A DNA stretch of 47,265 nucleotides from Dehalococcoidia bacterium. GTDB taxonomy: Bacteria; Chloroflexota; Dehalococcoidia; SM23-28-2; WHTN01. Position numbers and translations under genes: made by a program. The stretch is from the NCBI GenBank assembly GCA_009377715.1, contig WHTN01000010.1, positions 1 to 47,265 on the forward strand, given 5' to 3'. Shown piece after piece: positions 25,821-34,812 of this stretch (position 1 is its first letter; the number at the start of each line of letters is the position of its first letter). Below the pieces are notes generated by a model. The model searched no databases and was not told where the DNA came from. It was given only the letters and a program-made list of their open reading frames with translations.

Positions 25821-25905
25821 GGAAGCGGAGGCTGTGCAGTTCAGGCTGAGATTCGATAGGACATTAGCGGCATCGCACCGTGGGTTCGAACCCACCCTTC
25901 CACTA
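25821..25905 (+). pseudogene. decayed tRNA-Ser-like fragment
   Basis: GCACCGTGGGTTCGAA at about 25875-25890 repeats the 3' part of tRNA-Ser(CGA), including the T arm, then CCCACCCTTCC. The T loop is one base short. GGAAGCG at 25821 can pair with CCCTTCC except at one position, so an old acceptor stem may be present. No anticodon arm can be folded. It lies about 1.3 kb downstream of the intact tRNA-Ser gene. The remaining bases to 26198 hold no gene that I can support. Confidence 0.5.
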
Positions 25906-26198
25906 AGAGGCCCTTGCCATGATTAGCCCCCGCATCCAGTACGCCAAGACGAGCGATGGCGTACGCATCGGCAGGTTTCGACCCCGTAAGCCCACGCCAA
26001 CCGAAATAGTACGAAGGTTGTGTTCTCTCTACCCTTAATGGTATCCTTGCGAAGGCACGCGTTCCGCACTTCTTCCTCATATGGATTAGCACTCCCGGAC
26101 CGTATTTGTAGAACAGCGCTCGCCTCGCCGGTCATGAGAAATAAATCGGTTTGTATCGATCTTCATCGCGATCAGCGTAGAACCTGGACCGTGACGGG

Positions 26199-27269
26199 TT
26201 GACAGCATCCTTCTTATTTCCGCAAAGACGGTCGTTCGGCGTTATGCGGGAGTCTCAGTACCGATTATACTGGTCAGCTAACCTGCTCTCCGATACGGCT
26301 CAATGGACGCAGCTAGCGCTTTACGCGTGGATTATATTTCAGTTCACGGACTCGCCGGTATTCGTTGCCGTATATACCGTTTGTCGGTTTCTGCCGAAGT
26401 TTGTGGTATCTCCAATTGCCGGGGTACTGGCGGACCGCGTCAACCGGCTATCTCTGCTAAGAGTTTCGCAATTCACAACGTTCGCCTTAAGCTTGGCTCT
26501 TGCCCTCGCTTTTTCTCTTGGTGTTTACAATGAATGGCTTCTGCTCGGCATAAGCGGCCTCATTGGCGCCAATTTTGCCTTCGATCAGCCGGCCCGGCGT
26601 TCTTTGTTGCCCGCCATCGTAGGAAGGCGTGATTTACTCTGCGCAGTATCCCTCGATAACTCTGCTTTTAATTTGGCCGTGATCTTGGGCCCGATCTCGG
26701 CGGCGTTCTTGCTAGGCACTGGTGGAACTGCTGCGGCCTTATACGCCGTTGCCGTGCTGTACGCCGCTGCCATAGTAGCGCTGCTGTTTATGCAATCGAT
26801 CTCACAGGTTTCTAAAGTGATTCAAAATGCCTCGGTTGGCACTCATATCCTGGATGCTTTTAAGTACTTAAGGAAAACGCCCAAAGTAAGCTGGCTGCTT
26901 TTAGTATCGTTCCTACCAGGTTTTTCTGATCGCTTCTTCGTTCTGTTTTTGCCGCTTTTGACTAACGAAGCTCTGGGAATCACAAACGCAAGCGATGACC
27001 AGATGGCGCTCATCCGCGGCCTGGGAGCGATCAGCGGAGGAGTGATGCTGGCTACCTGGGGGCAACTCGACTTCCGGGGAATTATCACGCCTCTCGCTTT
27101 GGCTTGTGCTGCCGCATCTGCCCTATTTATCCTTACGCCCTGGGTTGCACTTTCGCTCGCGATCCTCGGAGCTGCTGGTCTCTTAAGAGCGGTCCTCTCA
27201 TCAACTGCAACGACCATGCTTCATACATCGATACCGGATGGGCTCCGTGGTCGTATGATGAGTATCTAG
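26199..27269 (+). pseudogene. MFS transporter, C-terminally truncated
   Basis: A 356-residue part of a major facilitator of the MFS_3 (enterobactin-exporter-like) group. It has YRLYWSANLLSDTAQWTQLAL, GVLADRVNRLSLL (the loop 2-3 motif), FDQPARRSLLPAIVG and SRRDL-like GRRDLLCAVSLDNS, with ten predicted helices. It stops at TAG right after GLRGRMMSI, whereas the family continues with about two more helices. No continuation was found in other frames, so the end is lost. The start is TTG 26199 or ATG 26244. The following 219 bases carry no gene. Confidence 0.75.
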
Positions 27270-27488
27270 GGTAAGCTAGCTTAGATCTGCCCCATTACTA
27301 AAACCTGGCCAGATAGCTCTCTTTGTAGTCCAACCTCACTTTTGACCCCGAGGTGCTTTTTGCGACGCGTTACATTTTGTTGCCTCCAAGGCTTTGCGCA
27401 AGAAAAATTCATCTTTCCGTAAGTCGCTTAAGACATTCGCAATATTTAGCAACTAGGGTTACGGGTAGATATCTAAAGGGAGCGTAGT

Positions 27489-28172
27489 ATGGAAATCTTT
27501 GGTGAACTGGAGTGGGTACTATCCGAACTTTATCCGTACCGATGGCCAATAGCGATAGTTCTTGGTTTAGCGGGGGCTGTTGGTCTCGCTGTCGCTTATA
27601 GGGCTGGCTTACACTTTGTCTTGTGGCGGCATAGGCTTGCCGCGGCGCTTATCGGCATCCCTCTTCTTATAGCAGCCGTACCTGTGGGCATCTACACGCT
27701 TTCGCCGCTTTTCGAAAGGACACATTTGGATGAGGCGAGCCCTCTAGCCGTAATGGCCGACTCGTCGAGCATGCAGGGTGATACTGCGCCTACTTCGCCC
27801 GAGCCTGAAAGTAGCGGTGTTAACGCCACAACCTTCGCTCCTCGCGTAGTATACGAAGGGGAGTTTCACGGCGCGGACGATTTTCACTTCGGCCGGGGTC
27901 AAGCTCGTATCATCGAGGCTGAGCCGGGCCGTCATGTATTACGGTTCGAGAATTTTTCCGTACGCAACGGCCCCGACCTAGTCGTCTACCTTTCCACCGA
28001 AGCCGACGACTACAGCGGCGATTCGCTGGAATTGGGTAAGCTGAAGGCGACCGATGGCGCGTTCAACTACGACATCCCTGAGGGCACGGACATCTCGCGG
28101 TATAAGAGCGCGGTTGTCTGGTGCAAGCCGTTCGGCGTGTTGTTCGCGGTGGCGCCGCTCTTTGCTAGCTAG
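27489..28172 (+). CDS. membrane-anchored DM13-domain protein
   Basis: A 227-residue protein. Two membrane segments lie at about 17-37 (WPIAIVLGLAGAVGLAVAY) and 50-72 (LAAALIGIPLLIAAVPVGIY). A Ser/Pro-rich linker leads to a DM13 domain (GEFHGADDFHFGRGQARII, LRFENFSVRNGPDLVVYLS, DISRYKSAVVWCKPF). DM13 domains are thought to carry a redox-active Cys; here it is C212 in VVWCKPF. The domain should face the outside. The 3' end overlaps the convergent thioredoxin gene by 8 bases, a redox pairing that may be coincidental. Confidence 0.85.
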   Translation: MEIFGELEWVLSELYPYRWPIAIVLGLAGAVGLAVAYRAGLHFVLWRHRLAAALIGIPLLIAAVPVGIYTLSPLFERTHLDEASPLAVMADSSSMQGDTAPTSPEPESSGVNATTFAPRVVYEGEFHGADDFHFGRGQARIIEAEPGRHVLRFENFSVRNGPDLVVYLSTEADDYSGDSLELGKLKATDGAFNYDIPEGTDISRYKSAVVWCKPFGVLFAVAPLFAS

Positions 28173-28752
28173 GCTTTGCCTCGCTTAGCTGTCTTTTGAG
28201 TTCGTCGACGGTTGCGCGGCGCCAGGTGTGCCAGTTCTCGCGCTGGTATTTGGCAGAAGCGGTTGCCCGTTCTTCCTGCGACAGGTCTTGAAATAGCGCG
28301 CGCATCTTAGGCCCTTCCTCTTCCGCGAAGCGAGAACGCTCGATCCAGTGCATGAGGTATCTGTGATCGTTGGTGTAGAAGACGAATACCGGGATCGACT
28401 CGAACTCACCGTTCTTGAGGAATTCGGCCATAGCATCCTTGTTCTGATCGCGCTCCAAAATGCGTAGCTCCATCCCGCTCGCCTCGGCGATACGCGCCAT
28501 CACCGGCACTTCTCGATAGCAGTCGGGGCACCAGTCTTCGGTGATGATCAGCACTTTCGTTGGCCCGTCTTGGCGACCGACGATTGCCTTGAAATCTCTG
28601 ACGTCATCATCGCTCAGGTCAGTACCTCCGTAGTTATGGTCGAACCTATCTGTGACCTTGCTGTAACTTTCTATCGACTCGCGGTATTGCTCGTACGTCT
28701 TGCCGGAGGCGAACCGTTCGGAGGTTACGACGCTCTCTTTGGGGGCAACCAT
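28165..28752 (-). CDS. thioredoxin-family protein (CPDC)
   Basis: A 195-residue cytoplasmic protein with an N-terminal helical extension and a thioredoxin fold. The active site is EDWCPDCYRE with C75 and C78, followed by VMARIAEASGMELRIL and the cis-Pro region FESIPVFVFY. The pattern matches the stand-alone thioredoxin family with CPDC in Firmicutes and Chloroflexota. No signal peptide is present. The upstream 215 bases are shared with the divergent Rieske gene. Confidence 0.88.
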   Translation of the reverse strand: MVAPKESVVTSERFASGKTYEQYRESIESYSKVTDRFDHNYGGTDLSDDDVRDFKAIVGRQDGPTKVLIITEDWCPDCYREVPVMARIAEASGMELRILERDQNKDAMAEFLKNGEFESIPVFVFYTNDHRYLMHWIERSRFAEEEGPKMRALFQDLSQEERATASAKYQRENWHTWRRATVDELKRQLSEAKPS

Positions 28753-28885
28753 GCTCAGGCTCCTTTCGTAACTATCTAAGCTATTAAGGAAATCATATCA
28801 CAGCTGATTAGGCCTATATTGATCACGAAGATACGAAGATGAGAGATTCGAGCGTTTCATTGAGAGACGTTCATTACCGAGAATT

Positions 28886-28894
28886 TGCTATAAT
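28886..28894 (+). promoter_or_regulatory. extended -10 of the Rieske oxygenase gene
   Basis: TGCTATAAT is a strong extended -10. AAGGAGGAG lies 7 bases before the ATG at 28968. Confidence 0.6.
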
Positions 28895-28967
28895 AATGTA
28901 TCTTCTATATTTCTCGTAGATATATGCGAGGCTATGAGGTCGATAAAATGCTAAGGAGGAGTCCTGT

Positions 28968-30242
28968 ATGTTAGATGTAAGAGATCTGGTGCACCCCGAT
29001 AAGGGTCTAGTAAGCCGTCGTCTTTTTGTGGATCGGGAGATTTATGAACTCGAACTGGAGCGCATATTCGCTCGTTGCTGGAACTATCTTGGCCATGAAA
29101 CCCAGATCCCCAACCCAGGCGACTTCATGGCCTCGTACATCGGCGAAGACCCGGTGCTGGTAATACGCGACTCCCGCGGCAAGATCAACGCCTTCCTCAA
29201 CACTTGCCGCCATCGTGGAATGCGCGTCTGCCGCGCCGATGCAGGCAACGCCGCCGCCTTCACCTGTACGTACCATGGCTGGACGTACGGTAACGATGGC
29301 AAGCTAGTGGGTGTTCCCGGCTACAAAGAGTACTACTACGAAGAACTCAACATGGAAGAGTGGGGCCTTGTCCCGGTCGCGCAGGTCGACAGTTTTCACG
29401 GCTTGATCTTCGGCACTTTCGACCCGACCGCGCCTTCGCTGCAAGAATATTTAGGCGATGCGGGACAGTACTTGGCCGCGATGGTCGACCGCGTTGAGGG
29501 CGGCTCTGAGGTCGTCGGCGGTACATTCAAATGGGTTATGCCCTGCAACTGGAAGTTCGCCGCTGACAACTTCGTCGGCGACAACTATCACGTGCCGGTG
29601 ACCCACATCTCCGCGATGAAGTCCGGCCTTTCGCCGAACCGGCGTCCCGGCTTCCGGGCGCTACAGGCCAGCACAGATAACGGGCACGGCTTCATCGGCA
29701 GGCCGAACCCGGGCGACGACCGGGAGGTCTTCCCCGGCCAGCAGTTCTCGCCGATCCAGGCCTACGCCCAGTCAATCGAAGAGAAGCGGGAAGAGTACCT
29801 CGGTTCGTGGTCGCGGTTGTACCAGCCCGGCGTAGGGACGATCTTCCCTAACCTCTCGTTCGAGGCGTTTACCCTGCGCGCTTGGATGCCGCGAGGCCCA
29901 GACAAGACCGAGGTCTGGTCGTGGTGCTTCCTGGACAAGCACGCTCCTGAGGAGATCAAGCGAGAGATGCATTTCTTCCACCAGCGCCGGTTTGGCCCGG
30001 CGGGGAGTTTCGAGCAAGACGATGGCGAGAACTGGAACATGACTACTGCTTCCAGCATGGGGTGTGTGAGCAGGCGTCACGACTTCAACTATCAGCTTGG
30101 CCTAGGTCACGAGCGGTTGCATGAAGAGCTGCCCGGCATGCTAGCTGACGGCCCAAGCGAGCACAGCGCCCGCCGGATGTACAAGCGCTGGCTGCAGCTA
30201 ATGACCGCTGATAGCTGGGCTGAAGTCGCGGCAAAAAGTTAA
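28968..30242 (+). CDS. Rieske non-heme iron oxygenase, alpha subunit
   Basis: A 424-residue ring-hydroxylating oxygenase. The Rieske cluster ligands are C80-R-H82 and C100-T-Y-H103. The mononuclear iron site is NFVGDNYHVPVTH, giving H208 and H213 with the bridging D205; the third ligand is likely in EQDDGENW near the C-terminus. The Rieske and catalytic domains are both full length. No beta subunit or reductase is adjacent, as often in scattered Rieske enzymes of Chloroflexota. It heads a unit with the OCD-family gene 36 bases downstream. A second, broken paralogue lies at 32599-33878. Substrate unknown; an aromatic acid is plausible. Confidence 0.93.
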   Translation: MLDVRDLVHPDKGLVSRRLFVDREIYELELERIFARCWNYLGHETQIPNPGDFMASYIGEDPVLVIRDSRGKINAFLNTCRHRGMRVCRADAGNAAAFTCTYHGWTYGNDGKLVGVPGYKEYYYEELNMEEWGLVPVAQVDSFHGLIFGTFDPTAPSLQEYLGDAGQYLAAMVDRVEGGSEVVGGTFKWVMPCNWKFAADNFVGDNYHVPVTHISAMKSGLSPNRRPGFRALQASTDNGHGFIGRPNPGDDREVFPGQQFSPIQAYAQSIEEKREEYLGSWSRLYQPGVGTIFPNLSFEAFTLRAWMPRGPDKTEVWSWCFLDKHAPEEIKREMHFFHQRRFGPAGSFEQDDGENWNMTTASSMGCVSRRHDFNYQLGLGHERLHEELPGMLADGPSEHSARRMYKRWLQLMTADSWAEVAAKS

Positions 30243-30278
30243 TCCTCAAGACGATAGTCTAAAAAGGAGCCTTATTAA

Positions 30279-31280
30279 ATGCTTTACTTGAGCCGCGATG
30301 ACGTAAGAAGCGTCATAACCTATGAGGATTGCGTCGAAGCGTGTGAGGAAGGGCTGATCGCCAAGGGGCGCGGCGATGCCGAAGATCCAGTGAGGATCCG
30401 TTTAAACGCTAACGGCGCCGGCGTTTGGTTTATGCCGGCGATGGTCAAATCACGCAATCTCGTCGGCACCCGGCTGCAGACGTTTGCCCAGGGCACGAAC
30501 CGTATGTGCTACATGCTTTGGGACGGTACTACCGGCGAGCCTTTGGTAATGATGGACGCCCTCTGGATCCGCGACTATCGCACCGGCGCTGTTGGCGCAG
30601 TGGGGGCGAAGTACATGGCCCGACCCGAGTCCCGCACAGTTGGGGTGATCGGCTCCAGCCGTCAGGCCCGCAGTGGGCTCGGCGCCCATGCGGCGGTCTT
30701 TAACCTAGCGCATTGTAAGGTGTTCAGCCCGACCAAAGAGAACCGCGAGGCCTATGCCAGAGAGATGGGCGAGGAACTAAGCCTCGATATCGACGCTGTA
30801 GAATCGGCAGAAGAGGCCTGCCGCGACGTAGACATCGTTATCACCGGTACGGGTGGCACTCTGCCGGAAGATCGCATTTTCTTCGGCAAGTGGTACCAGT
30901 TCGGCATGCACGTCAGTTCCATCGGCGCCCGATCCGAACTCGACGACGAGTCGATTACCGCCGCAGACATCGTGATCATCGACACGAAGTCGCAGTTCCC
31001 GCACGAGTGCGTGGACGTGACCGACCAGGTCAATAGAGGTTTGCTCACTTGGGACGATATCGGCGAGATACATGAGATAATCGACGGCACTCGCCCCGGC
31101 CGCAACACCCCGAATGACGTGACGTTGCTTAAGACTGTAGGCACCGCTGTCCAGGACCTTCTGCCGGCGGCAGTCGTCTACCAGCGCGCTGTTGAAAAAG
31201 GAATGGGGAAGGACTTAGGCGATCTCTTCCCGACGACCGCTTCGCCCAGATCGGCGCCGCGGCCGGCCAATCGCGGTTAG
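30279..31280 (+). CDS. ornithine cyclodeaminase/mu-crystallin family protein
   Basis: A 333-residue NAD(P)-dependent enzyme of the OCD/mu-crystallin family, members of which are cyclodeaminases, imine reductases or amino-acid dehydrogenases. It has YLSRDDVRSVITYEDCVEAC, DALWIRDYRTGAVGAVGAKY, the Rossmann loop TVGVIGSSRQARSG (a variant of GxGxQA), DIVITGTGG and HVSSIGARSELDDESI. GGAGCC lies upstream of the ATG. It is in a unit with the Rieske oxygenase and closed by a terminator, which suggests the two act on the same compound, likely nitrogen-containing. The exact reaction is unknown. Confidence 0.9.
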   Translation: MLYLSRDDVRSVITYEDCVEACEEGLIAKGRGDAEDPVRIRLNANGAGVWFMPAMVKSRNLVGTRLQTFAQGTNRMCYMLWDGTTGEPLVMMDALWIRDYRTGAVGAVGAKYMARPESRTVGVIGSSRQARSGLGAHAAVFNLAHCKVFSPTKENREAYAREMGEELSLDIDAVESAEEACRDVDIVITGTGGTLPEDRIFFGKWYQFGMHVSSIGARSELDDESITAADIVIIDTKSQFPHECVDVTDQVNRGLLTWDDIGEIHEIIDGTRPGRNTPNDVTLLKTVGTAVQDLLPAAVVYQRAVEKGMGKDLGDLFPTTASPRSAPRPANRG

Positions 31281-31297
31281 TATTCTAGAAGTACAAC

Positions 31298-31335
31298 AGA
31301 AGGGCGCTGCTTTACGCAGCGCCCTTCTTCTTTGT
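31298..31335 (+). terminator. terminator after the OCD gene
   Basis: AGAAGGGCGCTGC at 31298-31310 pairs with GCAGCGCCCTTCT at 31316-31328 around TTTAC, with a T-rich tail. Confidence 0.9.
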
Positions 31336-31348
31336 TATGTGCATGAAC

Positions 31349-31400
31349 CTGCGGGTTAAAAACCCGCAGTACCGTAAGCTGCCGATTAAGATCGGCAGGG
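31349..31400. repeat. two short hairpins, CCTGCGGGTT type
   Basis: CTGCGGGTT-AAAA-ACCCGCAG followed by CTGCCGATT-AAG-ATCGGCAG. The first is repeated at 34020-34043, so the pair brackets the decayed Ldh2 and Rieske genes. Confidence 0.65.
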
Positions 31401-31412
31401 AAACACCTTCAC

Positions 31413-32500
31413 TTAAGCCTTCGCTCCTGCGAATACGTCGCTCAGATCGACACCTAGTTCTTTAGCTAGCTCTTCCATCTCATGCCAGTAGTGGTCTTCT
31501 ATGGGAATGCCTTCCTTTAGCCGTCTCTCGCGCGTCTCAAAGCCGCGATGGCCGGGCAGATGGATTTCGCTTACGCCGCTCTTCTTCTTTGAAGCTTTGA
31601 TCTCGCGAATGCGCTCGTCCACCTTCGTCGTGAATGCGTCAATGTCCTGGAAGAAGCTCACGTTCAAGGCGATGATCGTCGCGGGCGTCCGGAGCGTGCG
31701 ATTTATCGCCTGCGCCTCGCTACCCGTCATCAGCCCTGGCAAAATGCCGCCCATCATCTCAACGGCCAGCTGAACGGCGTAGCCCTTGTGGTTGTTGCCA
31801 TGTTCGCCATGGCGCCCTTCATGCTTCCCGGGCCGCCGCCCATTTGGAACAATGACAGGTCTGTTGTGGACTCTCCCTCCTCGTTCAGGAACAAGTTGGG
31901 CGGCAAGTTCCCGGCCCTTCGGTGTAGGTTTAAACCTGCCCATGTAGTCGACGAAGTCCCCATATCGATGATGATCGGGTATTCGTCCTTGGCCGGGATG
32001 CCCACGGCCAGCGGGTTCGTGCCGAGCATACGATCGACGCCACCCCAGGGTGGCGACGCGGCGCCTGAGCAGGTGAAGAGAAGCGCCACCATGTCGTTAT
32101 CGACGATTTTGTTGGCGTAGAAGCCAAGCGCTCCATTGTGCGTGCAGTTCGCGACAGTGCCGATCGCAATGCCGGTCTTCTTTGCCTTCTCGATGACCAT
32201 ATCGGTCGCCTCGTTGGTTACATAGTGACCCAAGCACCAGTCGGCTTCGATGGCGACGGTTGCAGGTGTGTCGTTTACTATTCTGTACTCGCCGCCCTTC
32301 TTCACCGTGCCGAGCGGACCACCTGTCGTATAGCCACGTACGTACATCGGGAAATGGCCGAGGCCGTGAGTGTCGTGGCCGTGAAGGCTCGCCCACACCA
32401 GCGCGTCCACGAGGGCGCCTATCTCGCGATCGGTTGCGCCGGCGGTCTTAAATATCTTATCGGCTATGGTTCGAAACTGGTCTACGGTTACGTTCGGCAA
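31413..32500 (-). pseudogene. malate/L-lactate dehydrogenase family (Ldh2/YlbC type), frameshifted
   Basis: The N-terminal frame (from 32500) gives VDQFRTIADKIFKTAGATDREI, HGHDTHGLGHFPMYVRGY with the catalytic His, GTVANCTHNGALGFYANKI, GTNPLAVGIPAKDEYPIIIDMGTSS and LFLNEEGESTTD, typical of the NAD-dependent Ldh_2 family. The C-terminal frame (to 31413) gives NNHKGYAVQLAVEMMGGILPG and FFQDIDAFTTKVDERI. They are joined by a shift at about 31800-31860. Restored, the enzyme is about 360 residues, full length. It is on the opposite strand to the Rieske genes on both sides. Substrate may be a 2-hydroxy acid. Confidence 0.8.
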
Positions 32501-32574
32501 ATTCTACCTCCGTTATGCTTAGCTTCTTTGGCAGATAGTCTAGCACTTTTCAGCGCTTTTGGTAATGACTCACG

Positions 32575-32597
32575 TATAATGGACTAGGAGGAGTAGC
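32575..32597 (+). promoter_or_regulatory. -10 box and ribosome site of the second Rieske gene
   Basis: TATAAT at 32575-32580 and AGGAGGAG before ATG 32599. Control elements are still intact although the gene is not. Confidence 0.55.
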
Positions 32598-32598
32598 C

Positions 32599-33878
32599 AT
32601 GATAGACGTCAACAGCTTTGTCGATGACCGGCGCGGTGTTGTCAGTCGCCGCGCTTTTGTAGACCGCGAAGTCTACGAGCTAGAGCTAGAGCGTGTCTTC
32701 GCCCGCAGCTGGTGTTTCCTGGCCCACGAGTCGCAAATACCGAACCCCGGCGACTTCTTCGCTTCGTACATCGGCGAAGACCCCATCCTGGTCGTGCGCG
32801 ATTCGCGCGGCAAGATCAACGCCTTCCTCAACACCTGCCGGGCAGACCAAGGCAACGCCGCCGCCTTCACCTGTACTTACCACGGCTGGACTTACGGCAA
32901 TGACGGCAAGTTGGTCGGTGTGCCGGGTTACAAGGAGTACTATTACGAAGAGCTAGACATGGAGCAGTGGGGCCTGGTGCCGGTAGCGCAGGTAGATTCG
33001 TTCTGTGGACTCATCTTCGGCAACTTCGACCCCGAAGCGCCTTCTCTCCGCGAATACTTAGGCGACGCCGCCTACTACCTCGAGATCGTCATGGGCCGTC
33101 GCAAGACGGGCAGCGAACTGATCGGCGGCACCCAAAAGTGGATCATGCCTACGAACTGGAAGCTGCCTGCCGATAACTTTGCCGGCGATGGATATCACGC
33201 GCGATCACGCATATCTCTGCTATCAAGGTCGGCTATGTCGGTGGTGGTGGCCGTCTACGCACGGAAGAGGAGCGTCGGCGATCGCTGAACTTCTCCACTA
33301 CGGCCAACGGCCACGGCTTCAGCGTCACGGAATGGCGTAACGATGAAAACCCGCTGTACGCCGATACCTTTAATCCCTATCTAGAAACGATCCGTGACGA
33401 AATGATCGAGCAGCTAGGCCCGGTGCGCGGCAACTTGAAGATCGGGCCAGTCACCATCTTCCCGAACCTATCATTCCTCGCCAGCGAAGTCCACCGTACC
33501 GTCCGTATCTGGCATCCGCGCGGTCCGGACAAGACGGAAGTGTGGTCGTGGTGCTTCGTGGACAAGGACGCGCCGCCTGAGGTGAAGAACGCCCACCGCT
33601 TAGGCACACTACGCGCTCAGTCCGGCCCCGGCGGGACTTGGGAGCAGGACGACGGCGAGAACTGGAAGGAATGTACCCTTACCAGCATGGGCAATATGGC
33701 CAAGAAGCTGGAGTTCAACTACCAGATCGGCCTGGACCGCGAGCATGCGAGCGAAGATTACCCCGGCTCGCTTGGTCCGGCCCCCAGCGAAACGAACCAG
33801 CGCGGCCTATACCGGCGTTGGGCGGATATGATGGCCGCCGAAAGCTGGGCGGGGCTAAAGAGCGGTTCTGAGGAGTAG
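32599..33878 (+). pseudogene. second Rieske oxygenase alpha subunit, decayed
   Basis: Close paralogue of the Rieske gene at 28968 (ASYIGEDP, DSRGKINAFLNTC, FTCTYHGWTYGNDGKLVGVPG are shared). Two lesions are visible. First, eight residues that contain the C-x-H ligand His (HRGMRVC in the paralogue) are missing between NTCR and the shared AD-GNAAAF, so the Rieske centre cannot form; the paralogue has TGCCGC on both sides of that stretch, suggesting slippage. Second, a one-base loss near 33200, inside the iron-binding GDGYH segment, moves the rest to another frame, which then runs to 33878 with EQDDGENW. The gene is dead, not a sequence artefact only. Confidence 0.85.
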
Positions 33879-33890
33879 TATTGCGAACGA

Positions 33891-33926
33891 AAATTATGGA
33901 CGCTGCTATAGCAGCGTCCATAATTT
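33891..33926. repeat. perfect 36-base palindrome
   Basis: AAATTATGGACGCTGCTA is followed directly by its exact inverse. It can form a 16-bp hairpin ending in TTT and could terminate the Rieske transcript in either direction. The rest of the gap to 34199 holds only smaller hairpins and repeat pieces. Confidence 0.85.
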
Positions 33927-34019
33927 GGCATGAATGTGGCTAGATCGTTTTCGCCCTTTGGCAAGTCTCGTCTACGCAGGTCGCCTTCTGATACAGCGTG
34001 ATCGACTTAACTGGCGTAG

Positions 34020-34075
34020 ACCTGCGGGTTAAAACCCGCAGGTGTAAGGGAAGCTGAGGGATTTATCCCTCAGGC
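34020..34075. repeat. CCTGCGGGTT-type hairpins
   Basis: CCTGCGGGTT-AAA-ACCCGCAGG followed by CTGAGGGAT-TT-ATCCCTCAG. This is the same arrangement as at 31349. Confidence 0.65.
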
Positions 34076-34199
34076 CGACCCGCGATGCATAGCCTCCCGG
34101 TGTAAGGTGCAAGGGCGAGCGGAATGGAGCCCGCTCGTGGTGAGCCTGTCGAACCATGAGCGGGGTTCAAAATTAGACAACGATATTCGGTGAGCGATT

Positions 34200-34601
34200 T
34201 TGAGAGACTTTCGCACGCGTCTTGCCCTTTGCCAAAGCGTCTATTACGTTATCACCGGCGTCTGGCCACTTTTCAGCATACGTACGTTTGAAATGGTCAC
34301 CGGCCCGAAAACTGACCGCTGGCTGGTCAAAATGGTCGGCGTGTTGGTGACTGTTATCGGCGGAGTCCTGGCCCTCGCTGGTCTGAGACGTCGGCTGACC
34401 GTGGAGATGCATCTGCTGGCGATCTTCAGCGCGGCCGGCTTTATGGCTATCGATGTTACATATGCGCTGCGAAGGCGTATTTCGCCGGTATACCTGCTCG
34501 ATGCGGCGCTGGAGATCGGCATCATCGTCGCCTGGCTGTTAGGCATCGCCCGGAGTCGCCGCGAGCGCACCCTCCCTGGTTCCCGTCACTTCGAAATATA
34601 G
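34200..34601 (+). CDS. small integral membrane protein, unknown function
   Basis: A 133-residue protein with four membrane segments: ALCQSVYYVITGVWPLFSI, VKMVGVLVTVIGGVLALAGL, MHLLAIFSAAGFMAIDVTYAL and LLDAALEIGIIVAWLLGIA. The motif VWPLFSIRTFEMVTGPKTDRWL recurs in small membrane proteins of many soil and marine bacteria. The start is TTG 34200, without a clear ribosome site. The role is unknown. Confidence 0.65.
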   Translation: MRDFRTRLALCQSVYYVITGVWPLFSIRTFEMVTGPKTDRWLVKMVGVLVTVIGGVLALAGLRRRLTVEMHLLAIFSAAGFMAIDVTYALRRRISPVYLLDAALEIGIIVAWLLGIARSRRERTLPGSRHFEI

Positions 34602-34612
34602 CGAATCTGCGC

Positions 34613-34722
34613 GTCATTGCGAGGTCGCTTTGGCGACCGTGGCAATCCCACAATCACAGTGCAGGTCACTTAGAGACTCCTTCGCGAGTTTATCTTGAAC
34701 TTGCCGAAAGGTTTGCAATGGC
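34613..34722. repeat. GTCATTGCGAG-type repeat, copy 3 (decayed end)
   Basis: Starts with GTCATTGCGAGG and ends with GGTTTGCAATGGC, an altered form of the usual CTCGCAATGAC end. Confidence 0.7.
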
Positions 34723-34812
34723 TCTTCCCTTCTTGGGCAAAGCCCGCATTATTGACTTTTTTATGCAGAGGAATACACAATGACTCCAGCAAAATTTAGG
34801 GGAGGAAAACAG

